DNA of 32,957 nucleotides from Bacillota bacterium (GCA_023391835.1 JAEWAE010000064.1:1-32957), one strand, 5' to 3'; positions 12,279-20,335 are shown, counted from the first letter of the stretch. Translations and numbers: made by a program. Notes: a model not told the origin generated them from the sequence alone.

Positions 12279-14027
12279 TTATGCGTCTGTATCTTTTTCT
12301 TTGATGCCCAGCCCCTGGGCGCTGGCGTTGCGAAGTATCTCGTTGAGAGGGTCGTCGTCCCAGGAAGGCTGCGCCTGACTTTTTTTGAGGATGCCGACTT
12401 TATACGGCCGGCCGGAAGCCTTTTGCACGGCCTCCTTCAAAGGCCGCTGATGGCTGGAATGGCGGATGAGCTCGCCGAACATGGCATTGGCGCAGTCGAT
12501 GAGCACAAAATCGCCGTGAACGACCGCCGTCGAGTCATTTAGGAAACCGCGCAGCGGCGCATCCAGCGTGCCCAGAATTTCCAGCGTTTCGGGCCACGCG
12601 GCAAACGAGGTGCCGGCCCCTCCGTCGCTCCCGGCCGGATCGGCCGGAACCTGTTGCTCCGGCGGTTCTCCGGCAGGGGGCTTCGGGGTGTCACCCGCCG
12701 GGGAATCACCGGCCGGGGAGGATGGCGCCTCCGCCGTCGGCTGGGGCAAGGCCGGTTTTGCCTCTGCGGCAGCCGGTTGCGGCCGGGTTTCGGCGACCCG
12801 GGCTGTGGCAGCAGGCAAAGCGGCCGGTGTCTGCGGCACAGTTTCCGCCGGAGACGGTGCAGCGGCCGGCCGTGCCGGCTGGCCGCTTGCCACGGTCTGT
12901 TCCAGCGCGGCTACCCGGGCCAGCAGTCCGGACGGGGTGCCGTCGAGCTCCGGGCGGCACAGCCGCAGCAGCCCCATTTCCATGGCGACCCGGCGGGAAG
13001 GGCTGCGGCGCAGGCCGTCAAGGGTCGCCTGGATGGTATCCAACGCCCGGAGCAGCTCCTCGGGTGAAAAGCGGGCGGCCGTTTCAGCCAGGCGCTTAAA
13101 TTCATCCGGCGGCACGCCGAGAATATCCGGCGCGTTGCGGGCCGTGCGCGACAGCAGAAGACCCCGGTAATGCTCGACCAGCTCCGTGCAGAGACGCTCC
13201 ATATCCAGCGACGAGCCGTAAAGCCGGTCGAGAATCTGCAGCGCCGCCGGGTAATCCTGCCGCGCGGCGGCATCCGACAGATCAAACAGATAATCCCGCC
13301 CTGTGAGGCCCACGGATTTCGCCACCAGCGCCTCGTCCACCGACGAGTTTTCGCCGGCACAGCGATCCAGCAGCGACAGAGCGTCCCGCAGGGCGCCGTC
13401 CGCCAAGCGGGCGATCAACTGCGCCGCGCCGGGGGTGAGGTCGATGTGCTCCTGCCCGGCCACATATGTGAGCCGCGCGGCGATATCCGGCACCGGGATG
13501 CGGCGGAAATCGAACCGCTGGCAGCGGGAAAGGATCGTTGCCGGTATCTTGTGCACTTCGGTCGTGGCAAGGATAAAGATCACATAGGCCGGCGGCTCCT
13601 CGAGCGTTTTAAGCAGGGCGTTGAATGCGCCGCCCGACAGCATGTGCACTTCGTCGACGATATAGACCCGATATTTCGCCACGGCGGGGGAATAGACAGC
13701 CTCTTCGCGCAGGTCGCGGATGTTGTCGACGCCGTTGTTGCTGGCGGCGTCGATTTCCGTCACATCCATCACCGAGCCGGAATCAATGCCCCGGCATATT
13801 TCGCACTCGTTGCATGGGTCCCCGTCATGGGGATGCAGGCAGTTGACCGCTTTCGCCAAAATTTTGGCGCAAGTGGTCTTGCCCGTGCCCCGACTGCCCG
13901 TAAACAGATAGGCATGAGCCACCCGGCCCGCCTTGAGCTCATTTTTCAGCGTGGCCGTGATATGAGGCTGCCCCGCGACGTCCTCGAATACGCGGGGCCG
14001 CCATTTGCGGTAAAGCGCCTGATACAA
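12279..14027 (-). CDS. dnaX: DNA polymerase III subunits gamma and tau
   Basis: The 582-residue protein begins with the canonical YQALYRKWRP of DnaX. It has Walker A GSRGTGKTT at residues 44-52, a zinc module with Cys63, Cys72, Cys75 and Cys78, Walker B (VYIVDEVHML), and the sensor region TTEVHKIPATILSRCQRF. A Pro/Ala-rich linker (about 395-475) separates the clamp-loader part from a C-terminal tau-like domain. DnaX is the ATPase of the clamp loader and joins it to the polymerase. The start is a TTG at 14027, with GGGAGG seven bases upstream; in-frame ATGs further upstream lie inside the SRP RNA and are rejected. It heads the dnaX-ybaB-recR unit. Confidence 0.95.
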   Translation of the reverse strand: MYQALYRKWRPRVFEDVAGQPHITATLKNELKAGRVAHAYLFTGSRGTGKTTCAKILAKAVNCLHPHDGDPCNECEICRGIDSGSVMDVTEIDAASNNGVDNIRDLREEAVYSPAVAKYRVYIVDEVHMLSGGAFNALLKTLEEPPAYVIFILATTEVHKIPATILSRCQRFDFRRIPVPDIAARLTYVAGQEHIDLTPGAAQLIARLADGALRDALSLLDRCAGENSSVDEALVAKSVGLTGRDYLFDLSDAAARQDYPAALQILDRLYGSSLDMERLCTELVEHYRGLLLSRTARNAPDILGVPPDEFKRLAETAARFSPEELLRALDTIQATLDGLRRSPSRRVAMEMGLLRLCRPELDGTPSGLLARVAALEQTVASGQPARPAAAPSPAETVPQTPAALPAATARVAETRPQPAAAEAKPALPQPTAEAPSSPAGDSPAGDTPKPPAGEPPEQQVPADPAGSDGGAGTSFAAWPETLEILGTLDAPLRGFLNDSTAVVHGDFVLIDCANAMFGELIRHSSHQRPLKEAVQKASGRPYKVGILKKSQAQPSWDDDPLNEILRNASAQGLGIKEKDTDA

Positions 14028-14045
14028 AGCCAGCCCTCCCGGAAA

Positions 14046-14208
14046 ATCCGGCCGCGCCATGCTCCCGGACATGCAGGCCCGGACAAAATCCCGCGGCGCA
14101 CGCTGAGATCCGCTTAATGCTGCTCGGTTCCCCGCCTGACATAGTTCACGGTTCAGCGTCGCACGGGCAGCCCGGGCCTGCATGTCCCGGATCACCGCAC
14201 GGCCTTGG
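14046..14208 (-). ncRNA. ffs: signal recognition particle RNA
   Basis: On the minus strand the core reads TGTCAGGCGG-GGAA-CCGAGCAGCATTAAG, the conserved domain IV (UCAGG, GGAA tetraloop, AGCAGC) that binds Ffh. It is flanked by ACGCTG / CAGCGT pairs. Outer helices pair the two ends: CCGGGACATGCAGG with CCTGCATGTCCGG, and GGCCGTGC with GCGCGGCC. The sequence after the core (GTGCGCCGCGGG...GGGCC) closely follows Bacillus scRNA, but I do not see its 5' Alu-like part, so this may be a shorter form. The ends are estimates from pairing; the precursor starts near 14237. Position just upstream of dnaX is common in Firmicutes. Confidence 0.88.
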
Positions 14209-14243
14209 CCCGGTGGTTTTCCGCCGTCCCGGACATATCCCTA

Positions 14244-14272
14244 ATTATAAACCATGTCGGCGGGAAAGGCAA
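14244..14272 (-). promoter_or_regulatory. promoter of the SRP RNA and probably dnaX-ybaB-recR
   Basis: On the minus strand TTGCCT (14267-14272) and TATAAT (14244-14249) are separated by 17 bases. Transcription would begin near 14237, about 30 bases before the 5' helix of the SRP RNA. Confidence 0.75.
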
Positions 14273-14300
14273 CAGCTTCTCCTTTTTCGGCACGGTTTAT

Positions 14301-14328
14301 TTGGAAGAAAACCGGTCCATACTAGTAT
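14301..14328 (+). promoter_or_regulatory. probable ferredoxin promoter
   Basis: TTGGAA (14301-14306) is followed after 16 bases by TAGTAT (14323-14328), about 45 bases before the ferredoxin ATG. Moderate match only. Confidence 0.4.
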
Positions 14329-14373
14329 GACAGAATACCCGGCGGAGTATGCCGGAAAAAGGAGGCGAACGGA

Positions 14374-14568
14374 ATGAAGGCGAAAATCCAGCGGGACGGC
14401 TGCATCTCCTGCGGCACATGCGCCCAGGTCTGCCCCGATGTGTTCCGCATGGCGGAAGACGGGCTGGCCGAGGTGTATACCGACCCGGTGCCACCGGAGG
14501 CGGAGGATCAGGCGGTGGATGCGCAGGAAAACTGCCCGGTTTCGGTTATCACGGTGGAGGGGGAATGA
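14374..14568 (+). CDS. single-cluster 4Fe-4S ferredoxin
   Basis: The 64-residue protein has the C-x2-C-x3-C-x(n)-C-P pattern (GCISCGTCAQVCPDVF near the start and ENCPVSVI near the end). CISCGTCAQVCP carries four Cys, of which three plus the distal Cys normally bind one [4Fe-4S] cluster; Cys9, Cys12 or Cys15 and Cys19 are the candidates and the distal Cys is near residue 54. The acidic middle (PPEAEDQAVDA) is typical of electron carriers. It is cytoplasmic; the redox partner is unknown. AAAAAGGAGG gives a strong ribosome binding site. It is a single-gene unit ended by the double hairpin at 14582-14652. Confidence 0.92.
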   Translation: MKAKIQRDGCISCGTCAQVCPDVFRMAEDGLAEVYTDPVPPEAEDQAVDAQENCPVSVITVEGE

Positions 14569-14581
14569 CGCCCCACCGTGG

Positions 14582-14652
14582 GCGTGTCGACTTTATCGAC
14601 ACGCTCTAAAAGGGGAATTTCGTGCGGCAAAGCCGCAGGCGTCCCCCTTTTA
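14582..14652 (+). terminator. double-hairpin terminator after the ferredoxin
   Basis: GCGTGTCGA (14582-14590) pairs with TCGACACGC (14596-14604). Next to it TAAAAGGGG (14607-14615) pairs with CCCCTTTTA (14644-14652) around a small TGCGGC/GCCGCA hairpin, and the 3' arm ends in TTTTA. Confidence 0.65.
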
Positions 14653-14772
14653 AATACCCCCAAGCATTGTGCCCGGCTCACCGCCGGCCACAATATGGGT
14701 GTTGCTCCGGCGGCACATGTCCGCCTGCACAACTGAACCGTATCGCTTCGCCCCGATATTGACAGCTTTTTC

Positions 14773-14829
14773 GACAGAAAACACGGCGGCCGCACCGGTT
14801 TTTTCGGTGCGGCCGCCGTGTTTTCTGTC
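14773..14829. terminator. perfect 25-bp inverted repeat, probable bidirectional terminator
   Basis: Arms at 14773-14797 and 14805-14829 are exact inverted repeats with loop GTTTTTT. A GC-only upper stem (CGGCGGCCGCACCG) sits on an A/T-rich lower stem (ACAGAAAACA / TGTTTTCTGT), which serves as the U-tract in either direction. The remaining bases of 14653-14911 show no gene or other structure I can support. Confidence 0.6.
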
Positions 14830-14950
14830 CCCCCGAATGCACGGTGGGATGCAAAAGCGGCGCGGGGCGTGTGCGTACGCCGACCGGTGCTGCGCGGCGA
14901 AATACCCATAAATGCGAGCGCCTGCGGGCGGAATTCGACCATATTTCAGG

Positions 14951-14979
14951 TTGAGAAACCCAAATGGATATGATAGAAT
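14951..14979 (+). promoter_or_regulatory. kimA promoter
   Basis: TTGAGA (14951-14956), 17 bases, then TAGAAT (14974-14979) with the extended -10 TG at 14971-14972. The start would be near 14986, leaving a leader of only about 40 bases. Confidence 0.65.
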
Positions 14980-15025
14980 ATTCAAATCGGATAAAACGCC
15001 GGAAATAATGCAGGTGAAGCGATTC

Positions 15026-16936
15026 ATGATCAATATTAAGAATGTGTTGCTCGGGAAGCCGCTCAAGACCTCCGATATCAAGAACGAGAAACTTTCCAGG
15101 CTGTGGGGCCTGCCGATCATGGCCAGCGACGCCGTCTCGTCGGTGGCCTATGCGGGCGAAGAAATACTCATCGTGCTGCTGCCGGTGATCGGCGCCGCTT
15201 CCTTTAAGGCGCTGCCGCTGGTGGTGCTGCCGATCATCCTGCTGCTGCTGATTCTCATCCTCTCCTATTCACAGGTGATCGACCGCTATCCCATGGGCGG
15301 CGGCGCCTATAACGTCACCAAGGAAAACCTCGGCCGTTACCCGTCGCTGCTGGCGGCATCCTCACTGGTGGTCGATTACATCATGACGGTGGCGGTGAGC
15401 CTGTCGTCGGCAACGGCCGCCGTGACGTCGGCTTTCCCCGTGCTGCTGCCCTATTCGGTGGTGCTGGCGCTGATTTTCCTGGGGCTGATCACGCTGGGCA
15501 ATCTGCGGGGTGTGCGGGAATCGGCACGTCTCTTTGGTACGCCGACCTACATATTTATCTTTTCCATGGGTATCATGATTGTCGCCGGGCTCATCCGGAT
15601 GGCGACGGGCAGTCTGCATCCGCTGACTTACTCGGCCAACGTCACCCAATCCGTGAGCAATTCCCTGAGCGCTTTGACGCTGGTGCTGCTGCTGCACGCG
15701 TTTTCCTCCGGCTGCACGGCGCTGACGGGTGTGGAGGCGGTCTCCGACTCGGTGCCCTCCTTTAAAGACCCGTCTCAGAAAAACGCGAAAGCCATCCTTT
15801 ATATGCTCGGCGCCGTCAACATCTTTATTTTCGGCGGCACCACACTGCTGGAGCTGCGGCTGCGGGTCTATCATCTGGAGGATCAGACGGTCATTTCGCA
15901 GATCGCGGGGGCTGTTTTCGGCCACACCTGGTTTGCATTCATGTATTACGTCATCCAGCTTTTCACGGCCCTGATTCTGATCCTGGCCGCGAATACCGCC
16001 TACAACGGGCTGCCGACGCTGCTTTCCATTTTGGCTCACGACGGTTTCGTGCCGCGGCAGTTCGCCCATCGTGGCACCAAACTGAGCCTTTCCAACGGCA
16101 TCATGTTCATATTTGTCGTGGCGGGCCTGCTCATCATCCGGTATCAGGCCAGCGTCCACAAGATGATCCCCATGTATACCATCGGCGTGTTTATTTCATT
16201 CACACTCAGCCAGTTCGGTATGGTGCTCAGCTGGATGCGCAGCAGAGCCAAAGGCTGGCACTACAAGATGGCCATCAATGCCTTCGGCGCGCTGATGACG
16301 CTGGTGGGCACCTGTGTGGTGCTCTATAATAAGTTTCTCGAGGGTGCCTACATCGTCGTCATTGCCATCCCGGTGATCATGATGCTGATGATGTATGTCA
16401 AGCGGCATTACGAGCAGGTGGGACGGGAACTGCAGCTCAAACAGTTTTACCCCTATTACGGCGGCCGGGCCGCAGCGGGTTCCAGCCAGTGTATCGTACT
16501 GGTGCAGTCGATCAACAAATCGCTGCTCAAGTCGGTCAACTATGCCAATTCCATTTCCGAGCATATCACGGCGCTGCATGTTTGCCGGCACCCGGAGCAT
16601 GCGGCCGCACTGCGGGCCCAGTGGGACGCGCTGAGAATCCCCATCCCGCTGGAAATCGTCCTCACGCCTTATCAGGATATCATGGGCCCGCTGGACAATT
16701 ATATATGGAAGCGCGAATCTCAACTCAAGCACGGTGAGAATCTGTCGGTCATCATCGTAAAGTTTGTATCCGACCACTGGTACGACGCCGTGCTGCACAA
16801 TCAGACCACTTACTTCCTCGAGCGGGTGCTTTCGCGGCACAAAAACGTCTCGTCCATCATCATGCCGTTCCATTACAATCCCCGATACCGCAAATCGGAT
16901 ACCATCGAATTTGTCAAACCCACGGAAAACAAGTAG
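15026..16936 (+). CDS. kimA: KimA-type (YdaO) APC-family potassium transporter
   Basis: The 636-residue membrane protein follows KimA closely. NVLLGKPLKTSDIKNEKLSRL comes first, then LPIMASDAVSSVAYAGEEIL in helix 1, SYSQVIDRYPMGGGAYNVTKENLG, and SSLVVDYIMTVAVSLSSA. Twelve or so hydrophobic segments (residues about 25-460) are followed by a soluble C-terminal domain of about 170 residues. KimA imports potassium with protons and is inhibited by c-di-AMP in Bacillus; substrate and control here are inferred from family. The ATG at 15026 has AGGTGA eight bases upstream; earlier in-frame starts lack a good site. The short leader excludes a ydaO-type c-di-AMP riboswitch. A terminator follows at 16968. 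Confidence 0.85.
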   Translation: MINIKNVLLGKPLKTSDIKNEKLSRLWGLPIMASDAVSSVAYAGEEILIVLLPVIGAASFKALPLVVLPIILLLLILILSYSQVIDRYPMGGGAYNVTKENLGRYPSLLAASSLVVDYIMTVAVSLSSATAAVTSAFPVLLPYSVVLALIFLGLITLGNLRGVRESARLFGTPTYIFIFSMGIMIVAGLIRMATGSLHPLTYSANVTQSVSNSLSALTLVLLLHAFSSGCTALTGVEAVSDSVPSFKDPSQKNAKAILYMLGAVNIFIFGGTTLLELRLRVYHLEDQTVISQIAGAVFGHTWFAFMYYVIQLFTALILILAANTAYNGLPTLLSILAHDGFVPRQFAHRGTKLSLSNGIMFIFVVAGLLIIRYQASVHKMIPMYTIGVFISFTLSQFGMVLSWMRSRAKGWHYKMAINAFGALMTLVGTCVVLYNKFLEGAYIVVIAIPVIMMLMMYVKRHYEQVGRELQLKQFYPYYGGRAAAGSSQCIVLVQSINKSLLKSVNYANSISEHITALHVCRHPEHAAALRAQWDALRIPIPLEIVLTPYQDIMGPLDNYIWKRESQLKHGENLSVIIVKFVSDHWYDAVLHNQTTYFLERVLSRHKNVSSIIMPFHYNPRYRKSDTIEFVKPTENK

Positions 16937-16967
16937 CGGTTTCGGGGAGCCGGCGAGCATTTACGGT

Positions 16968-17010
16968 GCCGGCCCGTACACCTTGCGGGGGTGAACGGGC
17001 CGGCGTTTTC
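16968..17010 (+). terminator. terminator after kimA
   Basis: GCCGGCCCGT (16968-16977) pairs perfectly with ACGGGCCGGC (16995-17004), followed by GTTTTC. The dusB ribosome binding site lies 25 bases further on. Confidence 0.75.
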
Positions 17011-17047
17011 ATACGGGCCGGTTTCCGGCCGAAGGAGCCTGAAAGTC

Positions 17048-18013
17048 ATGAAGATCGGAAATGTGGAAATTACCGGCCACACCGCGCTGGCCCCCATGGC
17101 GGGGGTGGCGGATTCGGCCTTCCGCACCGTCTGCCGCGGGTTCGGGGCTGCCTATGTGGTGGGCGAAATGGTCAGCTCCAAGGGGCTGTGCATGCACGAC
17201 CGCAAATCCGGCCGGCTGCTGACCCTCACGGAGGCAGAGCATCCCGCAGCCGTGCAGCTTTTCGGCGCCGACCCCGCCATCATGGCCGAGGCCGCCCGCC
17301 TGGCCCTCGTGTGGGGGCCGGATATTATCGACATCAACATGGGCTGCCCGGCCCCCAAGGTGACATCCAACGGCTGTGGCAGCGCGCTGATGCGCGATCT
17401 GCCGCTGGCGGAACGCATCATTCGCAGCGTCGTGCAGGCGGTGAATATTCCGGTGACGGTAAAAATGCGCAAAGGATGGGATGACGGCAGCGTTTGCGCC
17501 GTGGAGCTGGCGCGGGCCGCCGAAGCGGCGGGAGCCGCGGCCGTCACCATTCACGGCCGTACACGGGAGCAGCAGTATGCCCCGCCGGTCGACCTTGACA
17601 TCATCGCCCGGGTCAAGGCGGCGGTGCATATCCCGGTCATCGGCAACGGCGATGTCGCCACGCCCGAGGATGCCCGCCGCATGATCGAGAGCACCGGCTG
17701 CGACCTGGTGATGATCGGCCGCGGGGCGCTGGGTAACCCGTGGCTTTTCGCCCGCACGGAGGCTCTGCTTGGCGGCCGCCCGGTGCCGCCCCCGCCCACG
17801 CTGGAAGAGCGCATGACCGTCATGCTCCGTCATATCCGCCTGATGTGCGATACGGCGGGGGAATACGAGGGCATGCGGCAGGCCCGCAAGCACGCTGCGT
17901 GGTATATGCGGGGCCTGCGGGGCGCGGCGTCGCTGCGGGATACGGCGGTGCACATGGCCTGCTATGCCGACGCCGAGGCGCTGGCGGGGCGGGTGCTGGC
18001 CGTGTGCGGCTGA
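17048..18013 (+). CDS. dusB: tRNA-dihydrouridine synthase, DusB family
   Basis: The 321-residue protein is an FMN-dependent TIM-barrel enzyme that reduces uridines in the tRNA D-loop. It shows ALAPMAGVADSAFR at the N-terminus, FGADP, and the active-site segment DIINMGC-type (here IDINMGCPAPKV) with catalytic Cys100. TVKMRKGWDD, ITIHGRT-type VTIHGRTREQ, VIGNGDV and MIGRGALGNPWLF follow, all FMN or tRNA contacts in this family. AAGGAG lies about ten bases before the ATG at 17048. Upstream in-frame starts would run through the kimA terminator. In many bacteria dusB sits in translation-related units; here it stands alone. Confidence 0.95.
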   Translation: MKIGNVEITGHTALAPMAGVADSAFRTVCRGFGAAYVVGEMVSSKGLCMHDRKSGRLLTLTEAEHPAAVQLFGADPAIMAEAARLALVWGPDIIDINMGCPAPKVTSNGCGSALMRDLPLAERIIRSVVQAVNIPVTVKMRKGWDDGSVCAVELARAAEAAGAAAVTIHGRTREQQYAPPVDLDIIARVKAAVHIPVIGNGDVATPEDARRMIESTGCDLVMIGRGALGNPWLFARTEALLGGRPVPPPPTLEERMTVMLRHIRLMCDTAGEYEGMRQARKHAAWYMRGLRGAASLRDTAVHMACYADAEALAGRVLAVCG

Positions 18014-18035
18014 GGCCGCCCGGCCGGCGCTTTGC

Positions 18036-18320
18036 CTACAGCCACCCCACCGCATGGCAGATGAGTACGGCGCAGGCCCCCAGCGCGCCGGCGCCCGCCA
18101 CACGCAGCGCCTGCATGACACGGCGGTGCAGCCGGGTATGCGGTGCCTCGATTTCGGCGCAGAATTCCCCGATGATGCGGGCCGCCTCCTGGGTGAGCGT
18201 CGATTCCGGTGTGTCGCGGGGCATATCCTGCCGCACGAAAAAAATGGCCCGCTCGAAGCAGCTGCCGTACCCGCCTTTTATTTCCACAATCCGTCTGGAT
18301 GTGCCTTTGACCTTTACCAA
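18036..18320 (-). CDS. conserved-type small membrane protein of unknown function
   Basis: The 94-residue protein starts with VKVKGTSRRIVEIKGG and CFERAIFFVRQD, a beta-rich part that recurs in unnamed proteins of Clostridia. A helical acidic stretch (TQEAARIIGEFCAEIE) and a C-terminal membrane segment (about 72-93, ALRVAGAGALGACAVLICHAV) follow. The start is a TTG with a G-rich stretch eight bases upstream, so the exact start is unsure. It is convergent with dusB and separated by 22 bases. The domain order suggests a small tail-anchored protein; function unknown. Confidence 0.65.
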   Translation of the reverse strand: MVKVKGTSRRIVEIKGGYGSCFERAIFFVRQDMPRDTPESTLTQEAARIIGEFCAEIEAPHTRLHRRVMQALRVAGAGALGACAVLICHAVGWL

Positions 18321-18410
18321 TCTCAGGGCCCCCCGGAAATCATTTCATCGCTATTTTCGGATTTGACCCCGCAGTTTATACCATTTTCGGTTTAAATTGC
18401 GAATCGGGTC

Positions 18411-18830
18411 TGCATTTTGTCACCCACCGCAAGATATGGTATTATATAACATAATGTGTCATATTATGGGCATTATACGTCCTGTACAGGGAGTTTTCCC
18501 CCTGAATTGGTGGAAAACTCGGTGGAAAGGGTGGAAAACCCAATGGGAATCCCCTTCGGGGTGTGGGAAAGTTATAAACACCCATTTTTTACTAGTTGCC
18601 GGGCGAATACCCGGCGTTTATTTTCGGGGCGGTGAAACGGGGGTATCGATTTTGTCGTGGGGGGTCGTTTGAGCGGGAAACGGCTCGGTATACGGCATGT
18701 AAATCCACCGGGTTTACATAAGTTGTGTGGAAAACTCAGTGGAAAGTGTGGAAAAGCGGGAAATTACCGGCATTTTCCGGTTAAAAAGTTTTACACACCC
18801 CATGGGGGAGGTGCATTTTGGAAAATACGA
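18411..18830. other. gene-free region with AT-rich block and DnaA-box-like clusters, candidate origin
   Basis: The 630 bases between 18321 and 18950 hold no convincing gene. An AT-rich block (18432-18478, GATATGGTATTATATAAC...) is followed by two clusters of GTGGAAA elements. Exact fits to the DnaA-box pattern TTWTNCACA occur at 18726-18734 and 18747-18755 (TGTGGAAAA, reverse orientation) and 18789-18797 (TTTTACACA). One-mismatch forms occur at 18509-18518, 18531-18540 and around 18561-18580. An inverted repeat ATGTAAA/TTTACAT lies at 18697-18719. Core genes to the left (dnaX, recR, smpB) read leftward and most to the right read rightward. A replication origin or other DnaA-binding locus fits, but dnaA itself is not in view. 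Confidence 0.5.
18509..18757. repeat. 32-bp repeat present twice (18509-18540 and 18726-18757)
   Basis: The two copies agree at 28 of 32 positions. Each holds three GTGGAAA units in the same order and spacing. The four differences turn the first and third units of copy 2 into exact TGTGGAAAA boxes. Confidence 0.8.
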
Positions 18831-18855
18831 TGCGTTGAATCCCTCCGGGCGGCGG

Positions 18856-18885
18856 AAAAAAAATCCCCCGTGCGCGGCACGGGGG
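18856..18885 (-). terminator. intrinsic terminator of the aminotransferase gene
   Basis: On the minus strand CCCCCGTGC and GCACGGGGG form a nine-base-pair stem around CGC, followed by A and eight T residues (18856-18863). It lies about 65 bases after the stop codon. Confidence 0.9.
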
Positions 18886-18950
18886 AAATCACGACGCAAG
18901 ATTAAGAAAACAACCTAAAAGTCAGGCTCCAAAAATCGGATTTTATCCAA

Positions 18951-20234
18951 TCAGGCCGCGAGCAGCTTTTCCACGGCCGCCAGCTTGACGCACAGGCAGA
19001 AAAGCCCGATGGCAGTGCGCAACTCGCTTACCGGCGGATAAGTCGGCGCGATGCGGATGTTGCGGTCCCGCGGGTCACGGTGATAGGGGAACGTGGCCCC
19101 GGCCGGCGTGACCTTGACCCCGGCTTCCCGGCACAGCTCCACGGTGCGCCCGGCGCAGCCGTCGGGCCCGTCGAAGCTGATGAAGTAGCCGCCGTGGGGT
19201 GTTGTCCAGCTGGCGATGCCTGTGCCGGCGAAATTTTGCGCGAAAAGCCCGGTCACCGTGTCGAATTTTGGCTTGATGAGCGCCGCGTGGCGCTTCATAT
19301 GGGTCCGGATGCCGTCGAGATCCCCGAAAAAGCGGACGTGCCGCAGTTGGTTGAGCTTGTCGGCACCGATGGTCTGCGCGGCCATCTGTCGCAGAATGAA
19401 TTCCACGTTGGCACGGGAGGCGGCCAGCGCGGAAATGCCGGCGCCGGGGAATGTGATCTTGGATGTGGAGCCGAAGATGTAGACCATATCCTCCCGCCCG
19501 GCCCGGCGGCAGGCGTCGAGGATGTTTTTCAGCCGGTCGGGATGATCGTCCAGATGATGGACGCTGTAGGCGTTATCCCAAAAAATGCGGAAATCCGGCG
19601 CCGCGGGTTTCAAAGCGGCGAACGCGTCCACTGTGGCATCCGAATACGTATAGCCCTGCGGGTTTGAGTATTTCGGCACACACCAGATGCCCTTGACGGC
19701 AGGGTCATGCTCCGCCAGTTGGCGGACGGCCTCCATGTCGGGGCCGTCGGGCGTCATATCGACGTTTACCATCTCGATACCGAAATGCTCGCAGATGGCA
19801 AAGTGCCGGTCGTAGCCCGGGCAGGGGCAGAGGAAACGCACCTTCGGCAGCCGGCACCAGGGCGTCGGGCTGCCCAACACGCCGTGAGTCATGGCCCGCG
19901 CTACGGCGTCATACATCATATTCAGGCTGGAATTACCGCCGACGATGACTTCCTCGGGGCTCACTTCCAGCATGTCGGCCAGCAGCTGCCTGGCCTCCGG
20001 GATGCCGGCAAGCACCCCGTAGTTGCGGCAGTCGGTGCCGTCCTGCGCACGGCAGGCCGCGGCGCTGTCGACGCAGGTGAGCATGCCCAGTGAAAGATCC
20101 AGCTGATCGGCGCCGGGTTTGCCGCGCGACATGTCGAGCTTCAGGCCCCGCGCTTTGTAGCGGGCGTATTCTTCCTGCAGTTCCCGGCGCAGTTTTTGCA
20201 GTTCCGGCTTGGGGAGTGACGCGTATTCGGGCAT
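18951..20234 (-). CDS. class I aminotransferase (aspartate aminotransferase subgroup)
   Basis: The 427-residue PLP enzyme resembles the group of bacterial proteins annotated as aspartate/alanine-glyoxylate-type aminotransferases of about 430 residues. It begins LKLDMSRGKPGADQLDLSLGM, with the cofactor-binding GGNSSLNMMYDAVARA, then CPGYDRHFAICEHFG, CVPKYSNPQGYTYSD, FWDNAYSVHHL, and the PLP lysine in FGSTSKITFPGAGISAL (about residue 250). The end has NIRIAPTYPP with the substrate-carboxylate Arg. Amino donor and acceptor cannot be decided from sequence. GGAGG lies seven bases before the ATG at 20234; a promoter (20307-20335) and a strong terminator (18856-18885) make it a single-gene unit. Confidence 0.88.
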   Translation of the reverse strand: MPEYASLPKPELQKLRRELQEEYARYKARGLKLDMSRGKPGADQLDLSLGMLTCVDSAAACRAQDGTDCRNYGVLAGIPEARQLLADMLEVSPEEVIVGGNSSLNMMYDAVARAMTHGVLGSPTPWCRLPKVRFLCPCPGYDRHFAICEHFGIEMVNVDMTPDGPDMEAVRQLAEHDPAVKGIWCVPKYSNPQGYTYSDATVDAFAALKPAAPDFRIFWDNAYSVHHLDDHPDRLKNILDACRRAGREDMVYIFGSTSKITFPGAGISALAASRANVEFILRQMAAQTIGADKLNQLRHVRFFGDLDGIRTHMKRHAALIKPKFDTVTGLFAQNFAGTGIASWTTPHGGYFISFDGPDGCAGRTVELCREAGVKVTPAGATFPYHRDPRDRNIRIAPTYPPVSELRTAIGLFCLCVKLAAVEKLLAA

Positions 20235-20306
20235 TTCGGTTCCTCCAGATTCCGGCGGGCACGCCGTCATGAGACAGCCGCGCCCGCCCTGATTTTCCGC
20301 ACTTAT

Positions 20307-20335
20307 ATTTTAATATAGCCGAAATGATTTTGCAA
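20307..20335 (-). promoter_or_regulatory. promoter of the aminotransferase gene
   Basis: On the minus strand TTGCAA (20330-20335), 17 bases, TAAAAT (20307-20312). The leader is about 65 bases. Confidence 0.55.

Noticed and set aside
10661..12304. A 547-codon open frame on the plus strand opposite smpB, recR and ybaB
   Set aside because: It runs antisense to three conserved genes and across their intergenic gaps, without a ribosome binding site or domain.
14028..14195. N-terminal extension of dnaX to 14195
   Set aside because: It lies within the SRP RNA. The TTG at 14027 gives the conserved DnaX start with a well-spaced GGGAGG.
14653..14911. Riboswitch or small gene between ferredoxin and kimA
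   Set aside because: No known aptamer motif and no frame with start signals; only the long inverted repeat is supported, and the kimA promoter is downstream.
15362..16960. Minus-strand frames opposite kimA
   Set aside because: His/Gln/Arg-rich shadow products of a membrane-protein gene; no start signals.
18397..18918. Short plus-strand frames in the gene-free region
   Set aside because: They consist of repeats and terminator sequence, lack ribosome binding sites and give low-complexity products.
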